Notes under the pieces: generated by a model
Databases searched by the model: none
What the model was told of the DNA's origin: nothing
The model's input: the letters and a program-made list of their open reading frames with translations, nothing else
DNA from: Liolophura sinensis
Taxonomy: Eukaryota; Mollusca; Polyplacophora; Chitonida; Chitonidae
DNA: 64,000 nucleotides
Direction of reading: 5' to 3'
Assembly: GCF_032854445.1 (NCBI RefSeq)
Contig: NC_088301.1
Location: forward strand, 42,403,116 to 42,467,115
Part shown: positions 50,501-62,163 of the stretch, one piece after another
Layout of the letters: each line of letters starts with the position of its first letter
Numbering within the stretch: position 1 is the stretch's first letter
Program-made: the position numbers and the translations under genes

Positions 50501-53500
50501 TAAGGGCAACAAATGTATTGTTGTTTAACACCCTATTGACGTATTTTTCCCTCTTGCATTGTCTGTCAGTTTTCATGGGTAGAGGAAACTTGAGAGCCCA
50601 GACTGAACCATCTGTTTTAGGCAAATTACTGGTGAACTTTTCCCAAGTGTGACACAGGAAATATTGATGGTAAGTATATGGTCTCCGCCAAAACTTCACA
50701 CAAAGCCAAACAAGAGAAAACAAACCACAAAAACTTTGGAACTGACTGAAGGAAAGTGAAGTTATTAAATGGAAGCCAATGTATGACCTGGGGACATAGA
50801 ATTTGGTGGGAATGAAGAAGAGGAACTAGTAAATTGATGTAAACATGAACAGCGTCCAAATGCAAAAGAGTGATGTGCATAAGAAAGGCCTGTAGCAACT
50901 GCATCTCAACACTCAGAAGATTTGAGCTTGCAAAAACAAATGACAAGTGGCATCTGGCAGAACCACTTGCTGATATATAACATGCTCAAAGCATTTACTG
51001 TACATATGCAAGTAACATGTAAACATATTTGAGTCAGACAACAGAGATACTGTTAAAAACTGCTATTAGCAGGCAAGCCAGAGCAGCCCACCCTTACCAT
51101 CTTGCATTACATAGTTTGTAGCTGGCTCTGCTATCTCCACTTCTGGCACGCTCTCTGTTGAACTTGACAAGCCTAACTTTTTCGCACTCAAACCTCTGTA
51201 AGACAGAAGCAATCCTGTTTATTGACCCAGACACACTAAGGGGTACACGACTTTCATGTACCTCTCAAGTACACGACTCATAGGGCTTAGGGTTAAAATG
51301 ACAAGTAATCCATTTTGTGGTGCATACACTGAGTACACACTGTACATGTATTTCTTATTTGAAGGAGCTCCCTGCCCCAAAAATGTACTCATCTTCAAAA
51401 TAATGCACATATGCTAGCGGGTCTATTTTTAAGTAAATTCAGGTCAGTAAATCACGACTTTTACTACACTGAAAACACAAAGATAGCTCAGCAAATGCAT
51501 GATACTGTTTGTTTTTACTTCCACAAAAATAAACACCTGCATGCTCAATCACAACCAAACAGACAGTATAATGAAGACTGGCATTTTTTCTTGGCCATAC
51601 AACTTGCTGGTTGAATCTTCACACATTTCCAAATTGGCTAAAATCTGCCATAACAGTGGTGTCATGATACCTAAATGTATATCCGCACAGTATGAACAAA
51701 TGTGTCACAACAAGTGTGGAATTTACTAAATATAATAAATTGTGTCAGAAAACTGATTGAATCTACAACTGTACACTTGCATGGATGTTACGTTATGAAT
51801 TGAATACATAACAATAACATGGTGTCACTTTAGACACTGCTTTAATATTCTTTAGTACTGTAACAATGGTGTCACAATAATGGTTGGATGTACTTCTGCA
51901 CCATAAAACAAAAAGTGGCATAACATTGGTAGAATCTACATTGTACATGTACTTCAACACAATACACAATACAGCAATGTAACAATGGTAACACAACTGG
52001 TTGAATCTATTTGAATACCATAACAATGAATCCACTTCAGCAACTTAACCACGGTGACACAAAATTTCTTGACTTGACCTTATCACCACAAAAATGGTAT
52101 CACAATATTGGCGATATCTCATAATTACCCACTGAGAGTGTTAAAATATAAACAACAAAACATTGTGATTTACTTAAATCAGAGCAAACTTACTTTTTCT
52201 TCTCTTCAAGTAACTGCAGGTGGAGTTGTTCACATTTCTCCTGTTCAGCCTCTAACTGTTCTTTAAGAGCATTAACTTGACTACTGTTTTCATAATCTTG
52301 AACTTGAGCATCTGTAACAAATGGCATATTGTTGGAGATGAAAAACAGGAATTTCAACTCACAAACACTGTACTGTAATTGAAAACTCCATGTAGACAAC
52401 AAAAACTAAATTTGACGTGAATCTTGTATGATGGGTTTGTTTGTCCAATGATCTGTAGGATTTTGTGGTACCTAAGGACCATTACACTAGTTACTTATTT
52501 TAGAATATCCACATGTAAACAGCTATGCCATCAAGTGCAAAATACCAGGGGTCAGTAGCTTTTAGACATGTGTGTGCCCATCCACTTTAATCAAACTACA
52601 TGTAGTTGAGTTTGGTAACACTATATAGTTACTTAATAGACAAAGTTAGGGTGAATCTTTGCGGTTAAGTGATGGACAAAGCTCGAATAACACTTAGTTA
52701 CTTGATGGTGAAATTTAGAAGTAAATCTAAGTTACTTGTCTGACAGTTAGTGATGTTAACAGTTAGTTACTTCTTGGACATGGTTAAATGATGACAAAGC
52801 CAGAATAACACTAAGTTACTTGATGGACAAAGATAAGGTTAAATCTCAGTTACTTGACTGACAGTTAACTTGACATTCAGAAATGCGAAGGGTTCCTTGT
52901 TCATCTGCCCAGATGATTATAAATGTAATATCTTTTGACCTAAGGTTGAGAAGCCAGACATCATTCCCAACTGCATGACAAGAAAGAAACCAGGAGAAAG
53001 CTGTACTCACGAAGTGCCTGGTTTTCAATCATGACCGTAACAAGCTGCTCTTGTAGCTGAGTGAGCTGTGCTTCATACACTGTTTTGTCTTCAAAGTCCT
53101 TGTTGCTGCTGGTGTCATGGCTGCCAGCGATCACTTCTGAGACTGTGGAGAGAGACTCTGTGGAGGCCATTGAGGACTCGTCTGCTTCTTTCTGATTACT
53201 CATGTTGAAGTTCTGCAAACCAATGCGCACAATTCACAATTAGCCGATGCCTATCAGCTTCTCAAGCGCAGTAATTCCAGGGAAGCTCGTGAATCCTGGG
53301 TAAACCCAAAAGTGTATAAGATAAAACTTTTATCTTTATTTATTTGTATCTTTTTTTTTATTGTTCAGTAATTCTGCACTCATATAAGTTTTCACTTAAA
53401 AGATTATGTAGTGAACCTTTGGCAATTTACTGAGAAACTGTCCCATGTGTGAACTATAAATTTAAGTGTCAAATTCATGAAAGATGTGCATATGGCCCCA

Positions 53501-55395
53501 CGGTCAGTAATGGCCGTTTCTAGTCAGGACAATGAAAGTGGGGAAATCTAGAAAGTCCCTGTTCAAGGTCTGGATTAAACATGCACCTTAGATATCTATA
53601 AACTTTATGACTTCAATAAAAACAGACGACAGAATTTAACAAACATTTCCAAATTGACCACGCTCCCAGATGTACATCAGTTGTTAATGCTTGTATTTCA
53701 ATACAAGACATTGTACTCGTCAATACTGAATGTACTCAGTACATTATAGAACATAATAAAAGCATATTATTCCCATCTGTGCCCTTTATAGTTCGAATTC
53801 ACATCATCTAAATGCAGGAAATATGATCCCTAGGCCAGGAACCCTGATTTTATTTTTTACTGTAAAAGAACAGACAAGCACCTGTTTTTCATTGATTCTT
53901 TGCCTGTTGTGTGACGTTACCACGGGCAATATGACATTTGAACATCAACACTGCTAGTCTTTGTTCTGTGTAAACATGGCCATGCCTCCTCACTAGCTCT
54001 CAGGTCTAGTCACGGGTTTTATTTTTGCACAAACAATTATTCAGTATATGGCTTTTGCACAATGAGCAGGCAACATATGTAGATCGTAAAGCAATTCCAA
54101 GGTCATCTACCTTTGTAAAATCTCTATGGTAACGGCCACAGTGAAACAGAGCTATAACTGTCCACAATAGCTAAAGGGTTGTTTTCTCACACCTGCCTTT
54201 GCTGTTGTTTACAAAACAGTAATATCATTAACTCATGCTGGGGTTGTGTTGGCATGATTAATTAATTAATTAAATCATTAAATTAATTAATAACAGAGTG
54301 TACTGTGCTTTAAACCGGGACAATACAGTAGAAATCTACTAAAATATCATTCAGTTATCCACATTTCCCTGGCGATGATGTCGTCAACACATTACTGATT
54401 TAATATCAAAATTGTTAGCTCACAAAACATTATTTCTGGCCGAGAAGACAGACAAACAACGATCATATTATTTACACATACATGTATGTGAAATGGCGGC
54501 ATTTTCTTCACTGATAAAAGTGTCACTTCTCATGTTAGCTATCACTTTCATTACTTCATTTTGATACTTCACACTCAGACACATTGATGTTGAGAAGGAA
54601 CCATCTTGTTTCATGACCGTCCAATCTGAGTTGAGCAAGATAACATTGTAATACTAGTTTTAATAGTCAACTTTAGAATTCCAAAGTCACGCAAGTAGAC
54701 ACATCATCATACACATACATACAAGCCTTAATATATTGCTAACCTCGACCAAATACACTTATCATGACATTGTCAAAATATAGTTAATAAATAGGATATT
54801 GCACAATGAAGGTTGAATACTGAAGATATTGGTTTTGTAAAGGGTGGAAATCTCACTTGAACACTATTTACAGTATTCAACCTTCACTGTGCAACATCCT
54901 CTATGTAAGTGGAGATAAAATGAAAAATTATACCCTCCTAGCCAAATAGGTCTATATACAATGTATACATGCACACTGAAGAGAAATGTGTAACTGTCTC
55001 TGTTATCTGTAATATCAGTAATATGACCAATGTATACACATATATGTGCTTTAAGCCTTTCATTAATGGCGAGGCACATGTGTTTCTGAAAACTGGATTG
55101 GCATCCCATCAAACTGGGGAATAATCACATTGTATTAATCTCTACCAATCAGATTGACCGTTTTTCTACATCCATTACGCAGTGAGGGTTGCCTGACAGC
55201 CTGTCCGTTTATCTGCAGAGAACAAATCCTTCATAGCTTACATACAAGGCCACAAATAGCAGTCTAACTTGATGTGTAATGGAACTGGGAAGAGCTTTCA
55301 AGCAAATCATCTGTGAAGGCCACTGTAAATAATTATTCTTTTAATTCACCTCACAGACTATGTGCACTAAAAACATATATATACATATAAGAACT

Positions 55396-55438
<43 letters not shown>

Positions 55439-57643
55439 AAAACACCTTGAGCTATTTTGTAATAAAATTAAAATTGGGGCAATACAATTGGCCAAAAGTA
55501 AGCCATCAACAAATAAGTGTCTGTCCCCTTACTGGTCTCATACTAAGAAATACAATGTGACTACATGTACTTCTTTGACAAACAACTGTTTTTTTTTTTT
55601 TTTTTGCTGTTTTGTGGTAGAACCAGGAAAATATTTTATTATTTATTTCCTTTAATAAGATCCTCGTCAGCAGGTACAGCAGTAACCCACATGTAATTTA
55701 TGTGACACTTGTCATGCATTCATGGTATGTATATGGAAAAGACAAAAAGGCAATGTACACCTTTTCTTTTGCAGGGCTCTTAAAACATCCTATAGGCTAT
55801 CTGGCTATCTGGTAACCAGAGTGCAATTAGTAGCTATTCGCATGAGCAGCAGGCTGAGGGGTGGGTTTATTGATAAAAAAAGGGGCCAGACGTACATATC
55901 ACTAAAGAAGAATGGAGAAGGGCCAGAATCTGGCAGTTTCAGGGATGGCAATGCCTAAATACCTGGGCAATAAACTTGGCAACTGGTGTACGCGTACATA
56001 TACATATGGGTATATCTGACAGTAACTGGCACCTAGCCTAAGGTGTTGTCGTAGTCACTTATCCAACTGAGTGAGGAGAGCATTTCATTTTTAAAAACGA
56101 CCCCTGATGACCTACATGTATTTAACTTTAACTCCCTTTGTTACAGAAATATTCTTGTACAAGAGATTATACTTGATGAGTTAAATCAGAGTCAAAACCC
56201 CTGAATCATAAAAATAGGGTTAAATGATAAGGATCTAAACTGTGAAAAAAGAATGTAGCGTATTATAACTGCTATTGTTTGTTTCAGATGATACAGAAAC
56301 AAACTTTCAAGAGAATAAATATTTTTCAATTTAAATTTCAAATACATATTAAACTCTATCTCATGTATCTAAAACATTTATTGGTCTGAATTTTACCAAC
56401 GCTCACAGAGATTTTATTCCACTTTTTATATCTTATAAAGACTAAAAATCTGAATACAAGAACAAGTTTCCACATTTAAAATAGCGGTGGGCTCACGACC
56501 ATAACTGAAAAAGCTCTGGCTAGTGTCCTTAAGGGCTCATGTCTGTATCTCACTCAACTCATTTGTGGAACAGAGTTGAGCCTTGTCACAGATCTCCATT
56601 TACAAAAACTACCATTAGTTCCAACTTGTGCCAATTCCTGTTGAGTTGCATTATTTCTCTTACACAAGTACTCCACAATCTGACGTAGGGGTTGGGGTAG
56701 AGTAGCGTTGGGTTTTAATCTCTAGTGTATGCCAAGTTTAAGCTTACTGTATATACAGTTCCAGACTACATTTATATCAACTTGAGCACTGTTATAAAAC
56801 TGTCCTCCATACATGTATGTATGGAAATAACTGTCCAACACTTGGTGTACATACATGAACAGGTGTATACATACCGTCACCATGGTATACTCCCAAGTAA
56901 CAAATATTTTATCCTCCAACAACAGGTTTTCAATACCTCTCAAAACTGAGCACATTATACAATGGAGAGATACACATACTAAGCAATAAAACTCATCTAC
57001 AGCCTAATTACTAAAATACGAAATAACAACTGTTAATTGCTATACGCCCAAACCACTGTTTAATCCTGGCCTTATGTTTTCATGCACATGTTAAACATGA
57101 CACAACATAGATAAATTATTTTAACTTACAGTAAATGACCTAGAATTTTGCCCATGCACACTCTGCCTGATTCTGAGTTCTACTGATCTTAGAAAGGTGT
57201 TTTGAGGTTTGTTTGGAAGGTATAAAATATGAATGGCATAAATGTAAGATTGAGTACCAAAAATAAAATTACAGTATTTGCCTATAAAAATGTACTTCTT
57301 TGGTTGAAATTTTAGATTCTTTACCATATGTGCAATATGACATGTTGTTAAACTCCAGTAATTTAAAAAAAACACTAAGGCAAGAAGCTAACAAAAAGAA
57401 AAATTAAGGAATCCTGCATGACTACTGCTACAGGTAAACTTTACATACAGGAACACCTTTAAGAGGAGAGGCACACCACGGTACAGACAGACTGACAGAC
57501 AGATCACTTACATGGTAATCAAGTTGTATTTTTTCCCCATCCTGTCCCTTGTGGTATCGGGATTCCTCAGTGTGGTCCTCATGATGCTTGTCATGTCGGT
57601 GTACATGGAGTCGGTTCCGAATTGCGTGCTGAACACTCTTCAT
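38584..57643 (-). CDS. GRAMD4: GRAM domain-containing protein 4 (18 exons, complete)
   Basis: Exons in order: 57512-57643, 53011-53212, 52194-52311, 51098-51195, 49748-49919, 49198-49223, 48869-48960, 48502-48593, 48025-48076, 47819-47884, 46145-46188, 45593-45702, 44934-45088, 44201-44333, 43230-43320, 42836-42917, 41991-42059, 38584-38808. Every junction is GT/AG and all phases join: 1959 nt, 652 aa (human about 578). Order: a His-rich start (HVHRHDKHHEDH), a coiled coil (about 85-151), a first membrane pair (about 271-307), DKFNLVLFVARKVQ and LADSLEKIKNLFIWEQPE, a second membrane pair (about 366-418), YPRLKRKRDTVYKIWLSLPT, the GRAM domain (about 483-600; GWHGGKRCTLINKD, FLCFERSK, FGAFLNRDETFQSI) and a Ser/His/Gly tail. 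These blocks line up with human GRAMD4. Family knowledge: an E2F1-induced, ER/mitochondria-associated death-promoting protein; the GRAM domain binds lipid. The weakest junction is the acceptor at 49920-49921. Confidence 0.95.
41434..41990. other. GRAMD4 last large intron (38809-41990), repeat-poor part
   Basis: The intron between the last two coding exons spans 38809-41990. It contains A-rich runs near 39.6 kb, a short (CA)n at 40308-40322 and no other gene. The open frames near 40.8-41.4 kb show no domain and lie on the strand opposite to GRAMD4. Confidence 0.5.
43692..43979. repeat. 288-bp direct duplicate, copy 1 (GRAMD4 intron)
   Basis: It matches 45711-45998 over the same length of 288 bp with about 15 differences (roughly 95%). 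It has no coding capacity. It starts with 'cagcaaaatgatagattatc' and ends with 'aacataagaagtgaacata'. Confidence 0.93.
44400..44470 (-). mobile_element. SINE family A remnant
   Basis: 'tatttatatatatcattggt' followed by 'gttcactggcaaactcaaga' resembles the tail of family A in antisense direction. The adjacent minisatellite may have grown from the lost body. Confidence 0.4.
44481..44592. repeat. Minisatellite with 10-bp-based units
   Basis: Repeated 'ccagagtgaccagagtgccc' and 'agagcaaaccagagtg' words, all built on a 'ccagagtg(a/c)' motif. It creates open frames on both strands (such as 44178-44537) that are not genes. It lies in the GRAMD4 intron just upstream of the exon at 44201-44333. Confidence 0.88.
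45330..45545. repeat. Diverged interspersed repeat, copy 1
   Basis: It shares word order with 57127-57330: 'taaatgacctaaaattt', 'attctgataattctaatgat', 'gtgcttcaagggctggcttg', 'gaaggtat', 'caccaaaaatgac'. I judge the similarity at roughly two thirds by eye. No coding capacity. Confidence 0.5.
45711..45998. repeat. 288-bp direct duplicate, copy 2 (next to a GRAMD4 splice acceptor)
   Basis: Near-identical partner of 43692-43979. Its left end is only 7 bp from the AG of the exon at 45593-45702, so on the minus strand the duplicate supplies most of the region where branch point and pyrimidine tract must lie. Confidence 0.93.
46380..47260. repeat. Minisatellite with about 69-70 bp unit in a GRAMD4 intron
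   Basis: Units built on 'cttgtagtacttgtcaccct' plus 'tgtattagttgtgg' and 'cacatttgttgt'. The word 'tgt(c/t)cttgta' recurs at about 46631, 46700, 46769, 46839 and 46909. Because 69 is a multiple of 3, a 213-codon Val/Leu/Cys-rich frame is open (46422-47063); it is not a protein gene. Related, shorter units continue to about 47240 and reappear at 47490-47620. Confidence 0.88.
51780..52110. repeat. Degenerate tandem repeat, about 60-bp unit (GRAMD4 intron)
   Basis: The words 'gtaacaatggtgtcacaata', 'aacaatggtaacacaactgg' and 'ttgaatctattt' recur with spacing around 60 bp. The copies are poor and borders are approximate. Confidence 0.5.
52610..52870. repeat. Degenerate tandem repeat, about 117-bp unit (GRAMD4 intron)
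   Basis: 'agttacttgatggacaaag' with 'aataacactaagttacttga' and 'cttgactgacagtta' recurs at about 52626, 52697 and 52814; the last two starts are 117 bp apart. Confidence 0.6.
54244..54290. repeat. Simple (ATTA)n repeat
   Basis: 'attaattaattaattaaatc' followed by 'attaaattaattaata': low-complexity TTAA-rich tract within GRAMD4 intron 1. Confidence 0.9.
54793..54901. repeat. Inverted repeat (hairpin), 30-bp arms, 47-nt loop, in GRAMD4 intron 1
   Basis: The left arm 54793-54822 and right arm 54871-54900 are complementary except for about two positions ('gcacaatgaaggttgaatac' against 'gtattcaaccttcactgtgc'). As RNA it would form a long stem. It could be a tiny foldback/MITE or a pre-miRNA-like structure. 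The loop is longer than usual for a miRNA. Confidence 0.8.
55397..55436. repeat. Poly(A) tract of about 40 bp
   Basis: An uninterrupted A run in GRAMD4 intron 1. No LINE or SINE body is visible on its 5' side, so slippage is the simplest origin. Confidence 0.95.
57127..57330. repeat. Diverged interspersed repeat, copy 2
   Basis: Same direction and word order as 45330-45545 ('taaatgacctagaattttgc', 'tgatcttagaaaggtgtttt', 'gtttggaaggtat', 'gtaccaaaaataaaatt'). Seen by eye only. Confidence 0.5.
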
Positions 57644-59886
57644 GGTGGCAAAACCGTTCTGTCCTTCACACCATAGGACAGCGTCGAGAAAACTTCAGTC
57701 CCCTCAGGGAACAATCAGTCAGCGTTGGTAGCTGGTGATGCTGTTTGGCTAGTGGAATGGACACCATCCAAGACACAGAATCCCTTCAAGATTGCTTAGC
57801 TTCCATGATTGGACAAGCCTTCACAGAGATTATGGGTAACGGTCACCAAAAAAAAAAAAAAAAAAAAAAAACAAAAAGAAAGAAAAGAAAAACAAAACGT
57901 GTAAGGCCAACGATATCTCACTTTCTAAAGATCATCCATTTTTACTCAAACACTGACAAAACAGTCATAATCACTCAACCATTTTAATGTCAATATGGAG
58001 ATATCTTTTTTCTATCAAGTTTGTGATGTCCAACAATATCAACAGTGCTTAAAGGAAACGATCAATCTTTCTGGCAGCAAGGTAGGTGATATGGAACTGT
58101 GTATCGCTGTACACTATAGAGCAGACTGCGGTATGTCCAGAGGTTACAGTCATACATGTATGTTGGTACAGTGAATCTGACTGCATGTCTGCATAAATAG
58201 TGACATCCATACAAATGTTTGACATAACTTTATTATTTATATCACGAAACAGTGTCATATAAAAAGAGCCTACATGTATATAAAAAGTTTTTCAGTACAC
58301 CATCAGAATACAAATATGCCATTAGTGGCCTCCACTATGTGAAATCAAGCTGTTACATGATAGCTGTATTTCATCCTGTGCTAAGATTCAACAGACACAG
58401 TCCTCTTTCTGACATAAACTGCTGAAAAAATCAATACTAGAGCAACGTATAAGTGCTAAAGTAAGAAACCGTACCCTCCCCGACTCCACTGTTTACCATC
58501 CCTTAAGACTCTGTCCCCAACTAATACATCAACTCCTGTTGTCAACCTGTCTCAAAAGAAGCCACAGAAATGCCTAACATATAAGACTATTCATCAAATA
58601 ATTTTTTACTCTTCACAACTTAGTGAAACAAAGAGTCTTGGTTTAACATTTGTAGAAAAAAAAAAAAACAAAACCCTTAAGCATAATGCATATAACTCCT
58701 GTAGCCCCGTAGTGTTTTACTGGATGATGTGCCAGGTTGCATTGAGCATGCAGTAACAAGAGCTAGTAATATCATTTGTTAATAATTACATTCTTGAACT
58801 TGTGTGTTATATGTACAGTTATCTATTTATGCACAGGAATGTTGTTTACTTTATTTCACACTTAATTGGTAACTGACCTTTTACTAGAAAATTTAAGTTC
58901 CAACACCAAACATAATATTTTATCACATTTAATTGCCTCTCCTAATGCACCTTTGGGGGGTAAAAATTTACCATTTGTTGCCTGGAAGAAGGACTGACAG
59001 CTACCCAACGAATCACTTCACTGAATGCTACACCTGAGACAACACCATGGAAATCTGAACGACTGACACATACGACTGGTCAAGGGCTAGGGCAGAACCC
59101 ACTGGTCTGCTTGGCCAAGTAGGTTCCTGTGGGCATGTTTACACATGAAATATAATATCTTTCTTACTTCACAGTCTTGTTTCCACACATATATTACACA
59201 TAATATATATAAATAATCCTCTTCACCCTAATCCTGTAGACACCTATTTATTCAATTACATTATTACACAAATCTACAGGTATGTGAACCTATTAAGTCA
59301 ATGTCACTCTGTCAGTCTGTCCACACATGTTCATCACATTCCTCCTTGCATGGTACATAATACATGTACTAAGTCACACTTTCAGTTTGCCCACATCCCT
59401 ATTAGTTTACACTCACCTGTTCAGACAGGATGCACATGTAACAATTAAGCCACATTTTGTGCAAGTAAATGGATATTCTACATAGCAACATCAAGGTCAT
59501 TTAAAAAAATCCATTTGATGAAATCACTGACTGATGCATACAACATGATGGAGTCAGTCTAGCGATTATACAGTCGAGGTAAAATACAAACATGTACATG
59601 TAAAAAACACCACTAACTCACATGATTATAATCAGAGCCATCAAGTTACTGCCTTGAGCATTATTTAAACATCAAACTACTGCTAATGTATGATGTGAGC
59701 AAAAATGTCCTGTGACAATCAAAAGCCAAATCATTTCATTGTGCATTTCAATCTCTTGGAAATAATGTATCCAGAGTAAACAGTTCTATGCACACAATCC
59801 ACCTGGCTACGTCATCTACATGCACTGAAAAATACCTGCATGCAACAACTCCTAGTTTGAATCAATCTACGCAAGAAAAAATGAAG
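57644..59886. other. GRAMD4 upstream region and intergenic space; no gene seen
   Basis: The first 200 bp should hold the GRAMD4 promoter and 5' UTR. A minus-strand CCAAT box lies at 57808-57812, about 165 bp before the ATG. I see no TATA box, which suits a housekeeping gene. An A-rich run follows at 57847-57900. The rest to the gap has no convincing exon. Confidence 0.45.
57808..57812 (-). promoter_or_regulatory. Possible CCAAT box of GRAMD4
   Basis: 'attgg' on the plus strand reads CCAAT on the minus strand at a usual distance from the start. A single 5-bp motif, so weak. Confidence 0.25.
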
Positions 59887-60086
59887 NNNNNNNNNNNNNN
59901 NNNNNNNNNNNNNNNNNNNNNNNNNNNNNNNNNNNNNNNNNNNNNNNNNNNNNNNNNNNNNNNNNNNNNNNNNNNNNNNNNNNNNNNNNNNNNNNNNNNN
60001 NNNNNNNNNNNNNNNNNNNNNNNNNNNNNNNNNNNNNNNNNNNNNNNNNNNNNNNNNNNNNNNNNNNNNNNNNNNNNNNNNNNNNN
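59887..60086. other. Assembly gap (200 N)
   Basis: Exactly 200 N, so most likely a default-size scaffold gap whose true length is unknown. The two open frames spanning it are artefacts. Confidence 0.99.
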
Positions 60087-60621
60087 TCCTAAAAATACCG
60101 TACGACATGGTATGATTAATTATCAAAGGTAAGAATGAGGGCTTTTTAGTGTTGGGTTGATCGACATCAGATTCCACTCACAGGTAAAGTCTTCACAACG
60201 TTCAGTCCAGTCGGATCTGTTCATGACATGCTCGATTCCAAGAGATGAAAGCCTCTACTGTATCGGGCGCAGTACAGCCTGATTAATACAGTGAGGAAAA
60301 AAGTGAAAGGTGAAAACACTAGTTAATACAATTATAGTTTCACTGTTCAAATGTGACATTTGTTCAATGAATGATAATCCAAACAAACTCTCTTACTACA
60401 CCGGTAGTGATACATCTTCATCCCAGATTCTCTCTAATCTGAGAATGTAGAAGTAACCATGTATTTTAATGGAATTAAACATTGCGGCATGCAAGCTTAT
60501 CTTCTAATGTTTTTTGCTATGACGTTTCTCATGATTCACTTACAAATAATCCAGCACAAATCCAAGACATTCCAGAAGTTCTAAGTTATTCTCTGTTGTG
60601 TTTAATTTTGTCATTCTTTTT

Positions 60622-60703
60622 GCCACCATAGCGCTGGCTGCCGTCATGTAAGTGAAATATTCTTGAGTATGGCGTAAAACACCAATCAAAGAAATAAATA
60701 AAT
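60622..60703 (+). mobile_element. SINE family A, 3' half
   Basis: 'gccaccatagcgctggctgc', 'cgtcatgtaagtgaaatatt', 'cttgagtatggcgtaaaaca', then 'ccaatcaaagaaataaataa': body and tail in sense direction with the (AAAT)n end intact. Confidence 0.85.
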
Positions 60704-60755
60704 ATAATGATGTCTCACCATGCATGTTTTTATTATTTTTTTTTATGTTCATCAG

Positions 60756-62131
60756 CTTGCAGCTATGTCGTGGAGAAAATCCAGAAAGCATGCTGCAGCT
60801 CAAAGGAAGGTAATGATAAAGTGGTGGGCACCAAGGAGTCAGAGTGCAAATTGGCTAGCAAAATGAAGCCAGGTAGGTTGAGATTATGTGTTATGTGAAA
60901 TGGTGCAGTATGAAGCTGTAAAAGTAACATGGTTAAAAAAAAAGTTTTGGTGTAGAGAAAAAAATATTGCATGGTGAAAACTAAAATCTCATCTATGTAT
61001 AGGGGGCTGCTGTTTGTTCGACAGTGCAATTATGTTTTTGTGAATTAACTTTTGTCGCTTGAAATTATACTTTCTCTGTCCCAAAATGTTCTTTTGGACG
61101 ATGAGGTACGCCAATACGATTTATTGTATAACCTCCAACCATCTGGGATGGTTATTAGTGAAGTAAACATTCAACCAAATAGTATGATAAAATTAAAACT
61201 TTTCACAGCCTTCAAAAGACACGTATGTGACATAAAGAGAAAGGTCCTTGATCCTAAGTATATGTATATCTTGCTTAAGTTCCACTGTGGCAAGATTAAG
61301 TACATGCATTCGAATAGTGTCTCTCATATTCTCATGGAGCTGTTGCAGTTGAGATCGATAGAACTCAGTTAGGCTATATAAGGCGGGGGCTGCATGCTGT
61401 ATTATATATTTTATTTTTATTTAGTCCATATATGTCTCATTGCAATCTGTTTATTAATAAGCTGCCTTGTTGATGTAGGGAAATGCATTGCCCGCCTAAA
61501 ACAAGTTCGTCTAGAGTGGCATGCTCATTTATTCCTCCAGTGCATCAATTTTTCTGTGTAGACCAAGCCGTACCCATCAAGCAAAGTCGTACATGTAGAT
61601 GTTCACAATTCACTTTTATGTCTCCATAGTACAGCACTTGTATGAGGGTTTTGAAAAGGCAAGTAGCTATCCATTCTCATCCACCTATTTCAGAGACTGT
61701 GACAGTTTAACCTAGCCATTTGATGTATCCTGTTATAAATAGGAGTCATTTAGCTGATCCCTCAAAGTGAATAATGGTCTGGGTTCGAATTTGAGGTGGG
61801 AGCTTGTGAGAATCTACCTGCTCTTTGTGTTTACAGGTGACATTATTCGTTAGAACTATATGATAAGAACACAAGCAGCGCCTAGACAGCTATTATTATG
61901 ACTGAATAACATCCTCACAGTAGTCCTTGTATTACACTCTCAAATCTTTAATTGTATGTGGTCATTGTGTAAATACATGTTTATAGTATGATTTATTGAA
62001 TTGATTGAAAAAACAATGAAACAAGAATAAATTTTAATCTTTATTTTGCAGGTGATGCAGCAGCATATGAACGCCATTCAGCCAAATATGGCACTCCTGT
62101 GGAGAATGGCTGTGGAGGCAATGGGTCATGA
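60756..62131 (+). CDS. Last two exons of an unidentified small protein
   Basis: Exon 60756-60872 follows a good acceptor ('ttttttttatgttcatcag') and ends at 'gccag' before 'gtaggt'. Exon 62052-62131 follows 'ttattttgcag' and ends in TGA. The phases join (AAG CCA G + GT GAT), giving about 64 residues: CSYVVEKIQKACCSSKEG, then TKESECKLASKMKPG, then YERHSAKYGTPVENGCGG and NGS. AATAAA at 62158-62163 lies 27 bp after the stop, which supports a real 3' end. The start is upstream, possibly in or beyond the gap at 59887. The paired Cys after a short helix recalls twin-Cx9C mitochondrial proteins (CMC4-like), but the spacing is off by one and I do not claim it. Confidence 0.55.
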
Positions 62132-62163
62132 GGATAGGAATGAGGTAAACTCCATCAAATAAA

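Noticed and set aside
57745-57987. 80-codon frame starting with MASGMDTIQDTESLQ just upstream of GRAMD4
   Set aside because: It ends in a poly(Lys) stretch from an A run, lies in the expected GRAMD4 promoter region and has no domain. A 5' exon of a plus-strand gene cannot be fully excluded.
59788-60177. Frames crossing the N gap on both strands
   Set aside because: They are open only because N codons contain no stops.
60756-60872. Assignment of the small gene to CMC4 (twin-Cx9C)
   Set aside because: The Cys spacing is off by one residue and the rest of the sequence does not align; not enough to name it.
61052-61372. 106-codon plus-strand frame in the intron of the small Cys-rich gene
   Set aside because: Its composition is protein-like, but I recognise no domain and see no splice or poly(A) signals for it. 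Kept as unproven.
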